A stretch of 64,000 bases of DNA from DATKQJ01 sp035534295 (GTDB lineage: Bacteria; Chloroflexota; Dormibacteria; Dormibacterales; Dormibacteraceae), in assembly GCA_035534295.1 (NCBI GenBank), contig DATLSE010000030.1, positions 13,109 to 77,108 on the forward strand, read 5' to 3'. The position numbers and the translations under genes are program-made. How positions within the stretch are numbered: position 1 is the first letter of the stretch; the number at the start of each line of letters is the position of its first letter. A model generated the notes under the pieces. It did no database searches, was not told the DNA's origin, and saw only the letters and a program-made list of their open reading frames with translations. Positions 41,041-49,036 of this stretch are shown in pieces.

Positions 41041-42194
41041 TGCGGAAGACGTGGGTGTGGGCAGGAGCGGCCGTCCTGGTTGCCGTGATCGCGACCGCGG
41101 GCCTGGGAGTCATGTCCAGGGCGAAGCAGGCGACCTCGGCCGCACAGGCGCCGCTGCCGAACACGGCGAAGGTGCAAATGGGGAGGCTCTCGGCCGTGGT
41201 CTCCGTGAGTGGGACCCTAACCTACTCGGCGCAATCGGACGGTTCGCCGTATTCCGTGATCAACCAGGCCCAGGGGACGTACACCAAGCTGCCTGCCCTT
41301 GGCCAGGTGATCTCTCAGGGTCAGGTGCTCTACCGGGTGAACGATAGCCCGGTGGTGTTGTTGTATGGCTCGACACCTGCCTACCGGACCCTTTTCGCCG
41401 GCGCGACTGGCGCCGACGTGGCTGAACTCAATGCGGACCTAGTCGCGCTGGGCTACGCCACCTCGACTCAGCTCAGCCCAACCTCCGCCTCCTTCTGGTC
41501 TGCCACCGCCACGGCCGTGGAGAAGCTCCAGGCTGCTCTTGGGGTACCCCAGACCGGGGCGCTGACTCTGGGCGATGCGGTGTTCGAACCCGCCCCGGTG
41601 CGGGTGACGACCATGATGGCCCAGTTGGGGGGTGACACCCAGACAGGTCAGACGGTGATGCAGGCCACCTCGACCACTCGGATCGTGCAGGTGGCGGTGG
41701 ACGCCTCGCAGCAGGCCGAGGTGGCGGTCGGGGATACGGTGACCATTACCCTGCCCAACAACAAGACCACTCCGGGCGTCGTCTCCTCGATAGGGGCGGT
41801 CGCCACCTGCCCATCGAGCTCTGCGTCGGGCAGGTCGAGCTCCAGCTCCGCGGCCCTGGGAACCGATAACTGTTCGTCGGGCAGCTCGGGGAACACCGCA
41901 CCGACCGTCAACGTGGACGTCACCCCCTCGGGCCCGGCTGCCACGGGAACGTGGGACCAGGCCCCGGTGCAGGTCGGTATCACCACCGCCAGCGTGCCCA
42001 GCGCGCTGGTGGTGCCAGTGACCGCGCTACTGGCCCAGTCCCAGGGTGGCTACGCGGTCGAGGTCGTAACCGCGGGGGGGAGCCACCACCTCGTGCCGGT
42101 CTCGCTTGGACTCTTTGACGACGCCAGCGGGGTGGTGCAGGTCAGCGGCTCGGGGCTGGCCGCCGGCCAGACAGTGGTGGTCCCGACGACATGA
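41040..42194 (+). CDS. Periplasmic adaptor-like protein with peptidoglycan-binding domain
   Basis: A 384-residue protein with an N-terminal membrane anchor (WVWAGAAVLVAVIATAGLGVM, about 5-25). It then shows an HlyD/MacA-like beta region (SVSGTLTYSAQ, GQVISQGQVLYRV), a peptidoglycan-binding helical domain (ADVAELNADLVALGYATS to LQAALGVPQTGALTLG, about 127-180), and a second barrel-like part (VAVGDTVTITLPN). A Ser/Gly-rich insert lies at about 258-285. It should link the ABC transporter to the wall or outside. The next gene overlaps by four bases. Confidence 0.88.
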   Translation: MRKTWVWAGAAVLVAVIATAGLGVMSRAKQATSAAQAPLPNTAKVQMGRLSAVVSVSGTLTYSAQSDGSPYSVINQAQGTYTKLPALGQVISQGQVLYRVNDSPVVLLYGSTPAYRTLFAGATGADVAELNADLVALGYATSTQLSPTSASFWSATATAVEKLQAALGVPQTGALTLGDAVFEPAPVRVTTMMAQLGGDTQTGQTVMQATSTTRIVQVAVDASQQAEVAVGDTVTITLPNNKTTPGVVSSIGAVATCPSSSASGRSSSSSAALGTDNCSSGSSGNTAPTVNVDVTPSGPAATGTWDQAPVQVGITTASVPSALVVPVTALLAQSQGGYAVEVVTAGGSHHLVPVSLGLFDDASGVVQVSGSGLAAGQTVVVPTT

Positions 42195-43030
42195 CCTCCG
42201 CCCTGCCGCCGGTTACCGACGCCTACGCCATCGTGGCGGACAACGGCGTCGCCATCGGCGGCGCAGGGGCACCGGTGCTGGATGTGGACGACGTGACCAA
42301 GAGCTATCCCGGCGAGCCGCCCGTCCACGCCCTGCGCGGGGTGAATCTCACCATTGGCCAGGGGGAACTGGTCGCGCTCGTCGGCCCGTCGGGATCAGGC
42401 AAGACCACCTTGCTGCAGCTGATGGGGACCCTCGACCGGCCCACCAGCGGCCGGGTGGGGATCACCGGGCTGGACGTCGCCACCATGGCAGACGACGACG
42501 TGGCCTACCTCCGGGCCACCCGTATCGGCTTCATCTTCCAACAGTTCTTCCTGGCCGAACACGCCACCGTTTTGGACAACGTCGCTGATGGTCTCCTCTA
42601 TGCCGGCATCCCCCTCAAGCAGCGCCGCCAGCGCGCGCTCGACGCCCTGGATCTAGTTGGCCTCGCCCAGCGCCCCCAGGCCCGTCCCAACCAACTCTCG
42701 GGCGGACAACGGCAACGGGTCGCCATCGCCCGAGCCCTGGTCGGCCAGCCCGCGATCGTGCTCGCTGACGAGCCGACCGGGAACCTCGACCAGGCGACCG
42801 GACAGTCCATTCTGGCCTTAATCGACCACCTCCACCGGGCCGGCTCGACCATCGTGGTCATCACCCACGACCACCTCATCGCCCAGCGGATGCCTCGCAA
42901 AGTCGAGATCCTGGACGGCCTCATCGTGGCCGACAGCGGCCCCGCCTCGGGGTCCGACCGGCGGCTCCGCCCATTCTCCCCCTTGGCCCAACCTCCTATC
43001 TCAGAACCCCAGGGCCTGGACCCGTTATGA
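42191..43030 (+). CDS. ABC transporter ATP-binding protein (MacB/LolD type)
   Basis: A 279-residue ATPase. Walker A is GPSGSGKTT (about 65-73), the Q loop is in FIFQQFFLAEH, the signature is LSGGQRQRVAIARAL (about 157-171), Walker B is IVLADEPTGNLD and the switch His is in VVITHDH. It has a 28-residue N-terminal extension and a Pro-rich C-terminal tail beyond the usual domain. Members of this group power efflux of peptides, antibiotics or lipoproteins through FtsX-like permeases, and exactly such a permease follows with a four-base overlap. Confidence 0.95.
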   Translation: MTSALPPVTDAYAIVADNGVAIGGAGAPVLDVDDVTKSYPGEPPVHALRGVNLTIGQGELVALVGPSGSGKTTLLQLMGTLDRPTSGRVGITGLDVATMADDDVAYLRATRIGFIFQQFFLAEHATVLDNVADGLLYAGIPLKQRRQRALDALDLVGLAQRPQARPNQLSGGQRQRVAIARALVGQPAIVLADEPTGNLDQATGQSILALIDHLHRAGSTIVVITHDHLIAQRMPRKVEILDGLIVADSGPASGSDRRLRPFSPLAQPPISEPQGLDPL

Positions 43031-44232
43031 CCGGCGCGCCCCTGCGGCGGAGGCGGTTGCACCTGTCCGATCTGGCCCGGCTCTCGACGGTTGGACTGCG
43101 CACCCGCAAGTTGCGCGCCGGGCTGTCCGCGCTCGGTATCGCTATCGGTGTGGCCGCCATCGTCTCCGTACTCGGCCTGTCCGCCTCATCCGAGGCCGGC
43201 CTGCTCAACGAGATCAACCAACTCGGCACCAACCTGCTCACCGTCAGCAACGGGCAGAGCTTCACTGGCCGCACCGCGGAGTTGCCTACCACGGCGCCCG
43301 CCATGATCGGGCGTATCAGCGGTGTGCAGCAGGTGCAGACCACCGGGGCGGTCAGCGGCGCCTACGCCTACCGCAACCCCTACATCCCTTCCAGTAACAC
43401 CAACGCCCTTACCGTCCAAGCCGCATCTCTCGACCTACTCTCGGTGGTCGCCACCAGCGTCGCCCAGGGCCGCTACCTCAACGCGGCCACCGCCCAAGAA
43501 CCCGTCGCCGTACTCGGCGCGGCTGCCGCGCAGCGGCTCGGGATCGACCGCATCTACCCCGGCGAGCGGATCTGGGTCGGCGGTCAATGGTTCTACGTCG
43601 CAGGCATTCTCAGACCGACAGTGCTGGTCGCCGCCATCGACTCCTCCGTCCTGGTCGGCTACCCCGCGGCAGAGAAGTACCTGGGCTTTGACGCCCATCC
43701 CTCCACTATCTACTTGCGGGCTCAGAACGAACGGGTAAACGCCGTCGATGACCTTCTAGCTGAAGCCGCCAACCCTGAGAACCCAAGCGGGGTCAACGTC
43801 AGCCAGCCCTCCTCCGCCCTCGTCGCTCACGCCGAGGCCAAGGGCGCCCTCAACAGCCTGTTCCTGGGCCTCGGCGCAGTCGCCCTCTTGGTCGGCGCGG
43901 TCGGCGTCGCCAACATCATGATCATCTCAGTCCTCGAACGACGTTCCGAGATCGGGCTGCGCCGCGCTTTAGGCGCTACCAAAAGCCATATCCGCACCCA
44001 GTTCCTTTCTGAAGCCATCCTCCTGGGACTGGTTGGCGGCGCCGTCGGCGTTGTGCTCGGGGTCGTATCCACGGCCGCCTACGCCTACACCAAAGGCTGG
44101 GCGACCGTCATCCCGACCAAGGCCTGGGCCGGCGGCTTCGCCGCCTCCCTTGTCATCAGCGCGGTCGCCGGGCTTATGCCCGCACTGCGTGCCGCCCGCA
44201 TGTCACCCACTCAAGCCCTGTGGAGCGTGTGA
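43027..44232 (+). CDS. ABC transporter permease (MacB/FtsX type)
   Basis: A 401-residue membrane protein. It has one N-terminal membrane segment (LSALGIAIGVAAIVSVLGL, about 35-53), a large outside MacB-like domain (about 60-270), and three C-terminal membrane segments beginning with LGLGAVALLVGAVGVANIMIISVLERRSEIGLRRALGATK (in parts) and ending in AGLMPALRAARMSPTQAL, the usual FtsX-fold C-terminus. With the ATPase it should form a tripartite-like exporter with the adaptor protein. Control by the divergent two-component system is inferred from layout. Confidence 0.95.
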   Translation: MTGAPLRRRRLHLSDLARLSTVGLRTRKLRAGLSALGIAIGVAAIVSVLGLSASSEAGLLNEINQLGTNLLTVSNGQSFTGRTAELPTTAPAMIGRISGVQQVQTTGAVSGAYAYRNPYIPSSNTNALTVQAASLDLLSVVATSVAQGRYLNAATAQEPVAVLGAAAAQRLGIDRIYPGERIWVGGQWFYVAGILRPTVLVAAIDSSVLVGYPAAEKYLGFDAHPSTIYLRAQNERVNAVDDLLAEAANPENPSGVNVSQPSSALVAHAEAKGALNSLFLGLGAVALLVGAVGVANIMIISVLERRSEIGLRRALGATKSHIRTQFLSEAILLGLVGGAVGVVLGVVSTAAYAYTKGWATVIPTKAWAGGFAASLVISAVAGLMPALRAARMSPTQALWSV

Positions 44233-44339
44233 CACCGTGGGATTGGGCCGATGGGTCCGCAACCGTAGCCCAGCCCCGCGCCCCGGACGTGCCCAGGTAT
44301 CCGCGGGTCAGGGTGCGGGATCAATTCAACGGCGCAGCG

Positions 44340-44358
44340 GCTACTTCCAGTAGCCGAG
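44340..44358 (+). repeat. Hairpin-forming 19-base repeat, copy 2
   Basis: GCTAC-TTCCA-GTAGC followed by CGAG, one base different from 34083-34101. Here the stem extends to seven pairs (CGGCTAC/GTAGCCG). It lies about 90 bases before the second vapB. Confidence 0.35.
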
Positions 44359-44450
44359 GCGTTTGGTTTTCGCGCGTTGGGTTGATCCGGCCTCGGCCGG
44401 GCGCCGCATGCAGTTTGGGTGCGCTGCATGCAACCTGCTACCCTCGAGCG

Positions 44451-44678
44451 GTGAAGACGATTCAGATTCGGCATGTTCCTGAATCTGTGCACCGGGCGCT
44501 CACGGCCCGAGCAGCCGCCGCAGGGGTTTCACTATCGGAGTTCGCGCTGGCTGAATTGGAGCGAGTCGCAGATCGGCCACCGGTCGCCGACCTCTTGGCC
44601 CGCGCTCGGACCCGGTCCGGGGGTACGCCAGTCATGGAGATCGTCTCGGCCGTTCGAACTGGACGAGACCGTTCCTAA
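44451..44678 (+). CDS. FitA/VapB-type antitoxin (second module)
   Basis: A 75-residue antitoxin. The N-terminal ribbon-helix-helix is IQIRHVPESVHRALTARAAA (about 4-23) with GVSLSEFALAELERVA; the C-terminus (TRSGGTPVMEIVSAVRTGRD) is the toxin-wrapping tail. It belongs to a different subgroup from the antitoxin at 33 kb. The GTG at 44451 has the -10-like TGCTACCCT (TACCCT at 44439-44444) six bases before it, so the transcript is probably leaderless. The toxin gene starts four bases after its stop. Confidence 0.87.
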   Translation: MKTIQIRHVPESVHRALTARAAAAGVSLSEFALAELERVADRPPVADLLARARTRSGGTPVMEIVSAVRTGRDRS

Positions 44679-44682
44679 GGCC

Positions 44683-45075
44683 GTGCTGGTTGTCGATACC
44701 TCTGCCGTTCTGGCCGCGCTGATTGGGCAACCACGGCAGTCGGAGCTCAGCGATCGCTTAGCGAGCGACGGTGACTTACACGCGCCGCACCTGATCGACA
44801 TCGAGCTGCTGCACGCGCTGCGCCGGCTAACCATGAAGGGCCAGCTCAGCGAAGATCGCGCCGCTGACGCTCGCACCGACTTTGGGGAACTGTCGCTAGT
44901 CCGGTATCCGCATGGCAATCTGGCTGATCGGATCTGGGAGCTCCGCCACAACCTCACGGCGTATGACGCGGCTTACATCGCCCTATCCGAAATCCTTGAG
45001 GTGCCGCTCATCACCTGCGACGCGGCGCTCGCAAGCGCCCCCGGGCACACGGCTCGAGTGGAGGTGTTCCGATGA
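44683..45075 (+). CDS. vapC: VapC-type PIN-domain toxin (second module)
   Basis: A 130-residue PIN-domain RNase. The acidic residues are Asp in LVVDTSAVLAAL (residue 5), Glu in LIDIELLHALRR (about 43), Asp in LTAYDAAYIALSE (about 93) and Asp in LITCDAALASAPG (about 111). The start is GTG at 44683, just after the antitoxin stop. With the antitoxin it forms a complete second module in the same 12-kb accessory stretch; the two VapC proteins are clearly different in sequence, so this is not a recent duplication. Confidence 0.92.
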   Translation: MLVVDTSAVLAALIGQPRQSELSDRLASDGDLHAPHLIDIELLHALRRLTMKGQLSEDRAADARTDFGELSLVRYPHGNLADRIWELRHNLTAYDAAYIALSEILEVPLITCDAALASAPGHTARVEVFR

Positions 45076-45497
45076 GATCTCACGACGGTCGGACCAGTGG
45101 CGCGCGGACAGGAATGGAGAATCGTGACCCGGCGAGTTCAAGCCGTGAGACCCAATTCTCGGTTTGAACAATTCGGACACGGCGTACAGTGGGCCTTCGC
45201 TTCCGACTGCGACGGCACCACCGGCAGCCGGCCCCGTCTGGTAATCGTTGCGGTCGGGGATCAAGTGCTCGTTGAAGCCGCGCTTGTCGCTCGGCTCCGC
45301 CGCCTGCGAGCGTATGACGCCGGCGATGGCGGCGCGACGCGCCGATCCCCCCTCCGCCGACTTCGACTGCTTCGACGAGGCACTCCGGCTGGCGCCTGCC
45401 TCCGCAGGGGTCCACGGCGCCGACCTGACCGTAAGTGCCAGATGGAGGTCTTGGCCCGGGCCCTCGATGTCTAGTCGAGGACCCGGACCGATTGACC
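45076..45497. other. Gene-poor stretch after second vapBC
   Basis: No gene could be supported on either strand. Open frames are Arg/Pro-rich shadows. This could be the remains of a lost gene. Confidence 0.4.
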
Positions 45498-45785
45498 TCA
45501 GCGCGCCGAGCTGGCGGAGTTGGTTGTGGTGGTCGCAGGCACCGCGTTGGCCGCAGCCCCGAACCAATGCCAGAAGTTAAAGCCGCCGTAAATCAAAAAG
45601 AGAAGCAAGAGGACCACGATCACGATGAAGAGGATCAGTCCAGCCGCGCTTCCAGAGGATGACCCGCCGGTTTCCACCATTCCGCCCGCAGACGGGCCGT
45701 AGTACCGGCTGTACGTGTAGCCTCCTCCGCCCAGCACCGCCAGGAGAAGCAGAACCACCAGCAGAACCAAGAGCAAGGTACCCAT
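45498..45785 (-). CDS. Small two-span membrane protein
   Basis: A 95-residue protein with two strongly hydrophobic segments, TLLLVLLVVLLLLAVLGGGG (about 3-22) and AAGLILFIVIVVLLLLFLIY (about 47-66), joined by a Gly/Ser/Tyr-rich loop, and a polar Thr/Ala/Ser tail. I do not recognise a named family, but such small membrane proteins are common in stress-induced clusters. AAGGAG lies six bases before the ATG. Upstream is an extended -10 (TGCTATAAT on this strand, 45868-45860). Confidence 0.7.
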   Translation of the reverse strand: MGTLLLVLLVVLLLLAVLGGGGYTYSRYYGPSAGGMVETGGSSSGSAAGLILFIVIVVLLLLFLIYGGFNFWHWFGAAANAVPATTTTNSASSAR

Positions 45786-45859
45786 AACACACTCCTTCGG
45801 CCATTGCAGGCCTCTGACCGTTGAGGTTGTTTGAGCGGGACAAGGTTCCGCCCAACTAG

Positions 45860-45890
45860 ATTATAGCAGAAGGGTATATCTATGCTATAA
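45860..45890 (-). promoter_or_regulatory. Extended -10 within a perfect inverted repeat
   Basis: TTATAGCA (45861-45868) and TGCTATAA (45883-45890) form a perfect eight-base inverted repeat with a 14-base spacer. On the minus strand one arm is part of TGCTATAAT, an extended -10 for the small membrane-protein gene. The other arm covers the stop of the DksA-type gene. A dimeric regulator site is likely. Confidence 0.5.
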
Positions 45891-46253
45891 GGTTTTGCCG
45901 TAAGGAGAGCGATCCGCGCGCGCCTGGCAGGGTACGCAGCGTGTCGCCTCGGGTGCGACGCGCAGGCGCTCAGGATCGATGACGCTTCCGCAGTCCTCGC
46001 ACCGCCCGTAGGAGCCCTCTGCAGCGCGCAGCGTCGCCCGCTCCAGCTGCTCGCGCTGCAGAGCCAGCACGGCCAGCACCTCCTGCGACGCCTCCCGGTC
46101 GAGGACCGCCTGGGCCGCGTCGATCGGGTCGGCCTGCGAGTCGGCCAACAGCACCTCCTGGGCCCCGGCCGTCTCCTCCGCCACTTGATCTGTCAGGAGC
46201 TCGATTTCGGTCTTGCTCTGCTCCAGCCGGCGCCGTCCATCTGCGTCAATCAT
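45885..46253 (-). CDS. DksA/TraR-type zinc-finger protein
   Basis: A 122-residue protein with a long helical coiled-coil part (about 6-75, LEQSKTEIELLTDQVAEET to LALQREQLERATLRA) and a C-terminal four-Cys zinc finger, RCEDCGSVIDPERL to TRCVPCQARAD (about 84-112). DksA/TraR proteins bind RNA polymerase through the secondary channel and help the stringent response. The coiled-coil tip here lacks an obvious DxxD pair, so activity may differ. GGAGG lies six bases before the ATG; TATAAG/GTATAA elements further up may be its -10. Confidence 0.9.
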   Translation of the reverse strand: MIDADGRRRLEQSKTEIELLTDQVAEETAGAQEVLLADSQADPIDAAQAVLDREASQEVLAVLALQREQLERATLRAAEGSYGRCEDCGSVIDPERLRVAPEATRCVPCQARADRSPYGKTL

Positions 46254-46342
46254 GCCCGTCCTCCATAAGTAAATGTGAGGCTTATACTATCAGCTTAGGG
46301 GTTCGCAATCAGCAGTAAACAAATTGCCTGGAGGTATTGACG

Positions 46343-46534
46343 ATGCCAACGCCAGATCTGCCCGTTGGTCCGAGCGACCACGAAAGGCTTGGCGCCGACT
46401 CCGGCGAGAAGCGCGGAGAGGGAGAGCAATTAGAGCGCGACATGGATGAGTTGAGACGGGAGCAGAAGCTGAGGCAGGTCGAGGAGGAGGAGAACCCGGG
46501 CTCCGACCCACTCAACTCGCCGGCGTCGATTTAG
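46343..46534 (+). CDS. Small, highly charged hypothetical protein
   Basis: A 63-residue hydrophilic protein, rich in Glu, Arg and Asp, with a predicted helix in the middle (EQLERDMDELRREQKLRQVE). I do not recognise it. GGAGG lies eight bases before the ATG at 46343, and TATACT about 65 bases upstream could be its -10. It is divergent from the DksA-type gene. The composition resembles small stress-related or intrinsically disordered proteins. Confidence 0.55.
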   Translation: MPTPDLPVGPSDHERLGADSGEKRGEGEQLERDMDELRREQKLRQVEEEENPGSDPLNSPASI

Positions 46535-46567
46535 TAGTCAAGGAGACCGAGCCCGCCCGACCCCTGG

Positions 46568-47011
46568 TCAATCCTCTCGCTCGGCCTCGGCCAGCTTGGC
46601 CAGGAGTTCAGCCCGCCGCCGGCGCCAGAAGTCGATACGAGCCTGAAAGCGGGCCAGCTCCTGACGTAGCAGGACGGCATCGGTATCGCCGACCTCGTGG
46701 CGCGCCACCGCCTCATTCATCTCCGGCAGGCGCTCGGAGAGAGCGGCGAGGAGCGAGGCCTTGGCCTGGAGCAACTCGGTGTAGACGTTGAACCAGTGCT
46801 CGGCGTCGTCCAGGTGCTGAGATTGTGGATCCTCGTCGGGGAAGATCCGCTCCGCATCCCCGATCTTCTCCGCCGCCACGCGGGCTGCCTCGCCGGCCGC
46901 CTGCGAACCGCTCTCGACGGAAGCGGACAGAACACGCAAGCGCCGGACTCCCCCGGAGTCGCCCCGCCGACCCGAAGGTACTGTGTTGTCCTCGCCGCGC
47001 AGCTGTCCCAT
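46568..47011 (-). CDS. Hypothetical coiled-coil protein
   Basis: A 147-residue protein without a recognised family. After about 30 polar residues it is almost fully helical (SQAAGEAARVAAEKIGDAER, AEHWFNVYTELLQAKASLLA, LRQELARFQARIDFWRRRRA), so an extended coiled coil or helical bundle is likely. It has no signal or membrane segment. The surrounding genes are small membrane and stress-type proteins on the same strand. Confidence 0.65.
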   Translation of the reverse strand: MGQLRGEDNTVPSGRRGDSGGVRRLRVLSASVESGSQAAGEAARVAAEKIGDAERIFPDEDPQSQHLDDAEHWFNVYTELLQAKASLLAALSERLPEMNEAVARHEVGDTDAVLLRQELARFQARIDFWRRRRAELLAKLAEAERED

Positions 47012-47099
47012 TGCACCCCCTGAAATTCGCCCTATACCCGAGCGTTAAGGGGGCGGGCGTGGGTTGCCCCACGCCCGCCTGAAAGCCCCGAGCTCCCTC

Positions 47100-47261
47100 C
47101 TACCAGCGGTACCAGCGTCCGCCGCCGCTCCCGGACAGGAAGAAGCCCAGCAGCCACAGCACCGCAGCGATGATCAGCACGTACCAGAGCAGATGGAGTG
47201 CAAATCCACCAGCCCCCAACAGAACCAAGATCAGTAGTAGAACGACGAGCGCTGCCAGCAT
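47100..47261 (-). CDS. Small hydrophobic membrane protein
   Basis: A 53-residue protein with two membrane segments (MLAALVVLLLILVLLGAGGF and LWYVLIIAAVLWLLGFFL) and a Gly-rich basic end GSGGGRWYRW, a pattern known from short hydrophobic proteins of unknown function. The ATG at 47261 is chosen because AAAGGAGG lies nine bases before it; an in-frame ATG at 47282 lies upstream of that site. It has its own clear promoter, with TTGACA and TATGCT 17 bases apart. Confidence 0.7.
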   Translation of the reverse strand: MLAALVVLLLILVLLGAGGFALHLLWYVLIIAAVLWLLGFFLSGSGGGRWYRW

Positions 47262-47317
47262 TGGCCAAAGCCTCCTTTTCATTTGCCGGAAACCCGCACC
47301 CGGCGTGTGTATCATCA

Positions 47318-47346
47318 AGCATATAAGGTGATACCTCGACTGTCAA
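47318..47346 (-). promoter_or_regulatory. Housekeeping-type promoter of the small hydrophobic protein
   Basis: On the minus strand a perfect TTGACA (47346-47341) is followed after 17 bases by TATGCT (47323-47318). It lies directly after the UbiB gene stop (47350) and drives the gene starting at 47261. Confidence 0.7.
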
Positions 47347-47349
47347 TAG

Positions 47350-48993
47350 TTAATGTCGGCGATCGTCGCGCAGGATGCTCAGGATGAGGAAAAGCGATCC
47401 CGCCGCGGCCACCCCGAAGAAAACGATGGCGACCGCCGGGTAGCCGAGCAGGTGGACCGAGCTCGGCACCCTCATCATCATGCCGGCGCTCACGATCATG
47501 GCCGCCATCAAAAGACCCAGAGTGATTCGGTTGGCGATCTTGTGCAGCCCGCTCAGCAGCTGCCCCTCATCGAACGCTCGGATCCTGACCTCGAACTGGT
47601 TGCTGCTCAAAAGGTCCAGCATTCGATTCAGTCGCGAGGGCAGGCGTTCGGTCAGGTCCTTGAGCTCGAGCATGCTCTGGATCACCGCCCCGGGAGATGC
47701 CGCCTTGGCCATCCGGCTGCGCATGAGGTCGCTGGCGCTGGCCCGGATGGCACCGTTGACATCAAAGTCGGGATCGAGCATCCAGCCGATCTGATCGAGA
47801 TTCAAGAGCGCCTTGCCCAGTAGGGAGAGTTCGGGAGCGGGGTGGATTTCGAACGTGCCAGAGATGCGAAAGAGCTCGAGCATCGTGCGCCCGATCTCGA
47901 TCGTCGAGGCGGTGGCGTCGCGGTGACGGTTCACGAGGTCGGCCACGGCGCGGGCATAGGCCGTCTCGTCGAAGTCGGCGGGCGGCTGGGCGATGCGCAG
48001 GGAGTGCGCGACGGCGTCGTCGCTGCGAGCCTCGGCCACGGCCAGAAGGAGCTGGATCAGGTGCTCCTGGAGGCGGGGCGCGACGTAGGCCACCATACCC
48101 AGGTCGATCAGCGCCAGGCGCCCGTCGGGGGTGACCAGCACATTACCCGGGTGGGGGTCGGCGTGGAAAAACCCGTCGACCAGGATTTGCTTGAGGTAGG
48201 CCCGGAAGAGCTCGCCGGCCAGCGCCTGTCCGGGTAACTCAAGTCGCGCCAGGTTGCTGAGCTCAGTCACCTTGATCCCGCGCACAAAGCTCATGGTCAG
48301 GATCCGGCTGGTGGTGAGGTCCTCGACCGGCTCTGGCACCACCAGGTGCTTGAAGTCGGCCAGGTTGCCTCTTAAAGTGGCCAGGTTCCGCGCCTCCTGG
48401 CGGTAGTCGAGCTCACGTGACAAGCTCTTGGCGAACTCCTCCAAGAGCTCGGACAGCCCCAGCCTGCGCCCCACCTCGGTGTGGCTCTGGAGCCACGCCG
48501 CGATCTCGGCGAAGGCCTGGAGGTCCTGGTCGACGACCTCCCGCACGCCCGGTCGCTGAACCTTGACCGCCACCTCGCGTCCATCCCTCAAGGTTGCGCG
48601 GTGAACCTGACCCAGGCTGGCCGCGGCCACCGGCTCGGCCTCAAAGTTGGAGAAGATCTTGGAGATGCGCGCACCCAGCTCGCTTTCGATCATCGCCTCC
48701 ACCTCGGCAAACGGGAACGGGGCGACGTCATCCTGCAGGCGAGACAGCGCCTCGAGCTCGGTCTCCGAGAGCAGATCGGACCGGGTCGACAGCAGCTGCC
48801 CGAGTTTGATGTAGGTGGGACCCAAGCTCTCCAGGTCCGCGGCCAGTGAGGAGGGGTCCGCGGTGCGCTGGGGCGCAGGCTCAAGTCCGCGAAGGCCTGA
48901 CTCCAACCCGGCCGAGCGGACTAGGTCCAACCCGCCATGGCGGGCCAGAAGCCAGGCCACGTCGCGATAACGGCGCAGATGCTCCGGCCGCAT
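47350..48993 (-). CDS. UbiB/AarF (ABC1) family atypical kinase
   Basis: A 547-residue protein of the UbiB/COQ8/ABC1 family. The KxGQ motif is in LGPTYIKLGQLLSTRSD (about 57-73), the Ala-rich loop in AAASLGQVHRATL, the ATP-binding Lys in VAVKVQRPG, and the catalytic loop HADPHPGNVL with LIDLGMV. The C-terminus has two membrane segments (LGLLMAAMIVSAGMMM and AVAIVFFGVAAAGSLFLIL). Members support quinone or isoprenoid lipid metabolism; the exact role is unknown. ATG at 48993 is chosen; GTG at 49011 is possible. Confidence 0.92.
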   Translation of the reverse strand: MRPEHLRRYRDVAWLLARHGGLDLVRSAGLESGLRGLEPAPQRTADPSSLAADLESLGPTYIKLGQLLSTRSDLLSETELEALSRLQDDVAPFPFAEVEAMIESELGARISKIFSNFEAEPVAAASLGQVHRATLRDGREVAVKVQRPGVREVVDQDLQAFAEIAAWLQSHTEVGRRLGLSELLEEFAKSLSRELDYRQEARNLATLRGNLADFKHLVVPEPVEDLTTSRILTMSFVRGIKVTELSNLARLELPGQALAGELFRAYLKQILVDGFFHADPHPGNVLVTPDGRLALIDLGMVAYVAPRLQEHLIQLLLAVAEARSDDAVAHSLRIAQPPADFDETAYARAVADLVNRHRDATASTIEIGRTMLELFRISGTFEIHPAPELSLLGKALLNLDQIGWMLDPDFDVNGAIRASASDLMRSRMAKAASPGAVIQSMLELKDLTERLPSRLNRMLDLLSSNQFEVRIRAFDEGQLLSGLHKIANRITLGLLMAAMIVSAGMMMRVPSSVHLLGYPAVAIVFFGVAAAGSLFLILSILRDDRRH

Positions 48994-49036
48994 GGACAGG
49001 ATCACGAGCGGGCTCGGTCGGACGCTGACACGCAGA

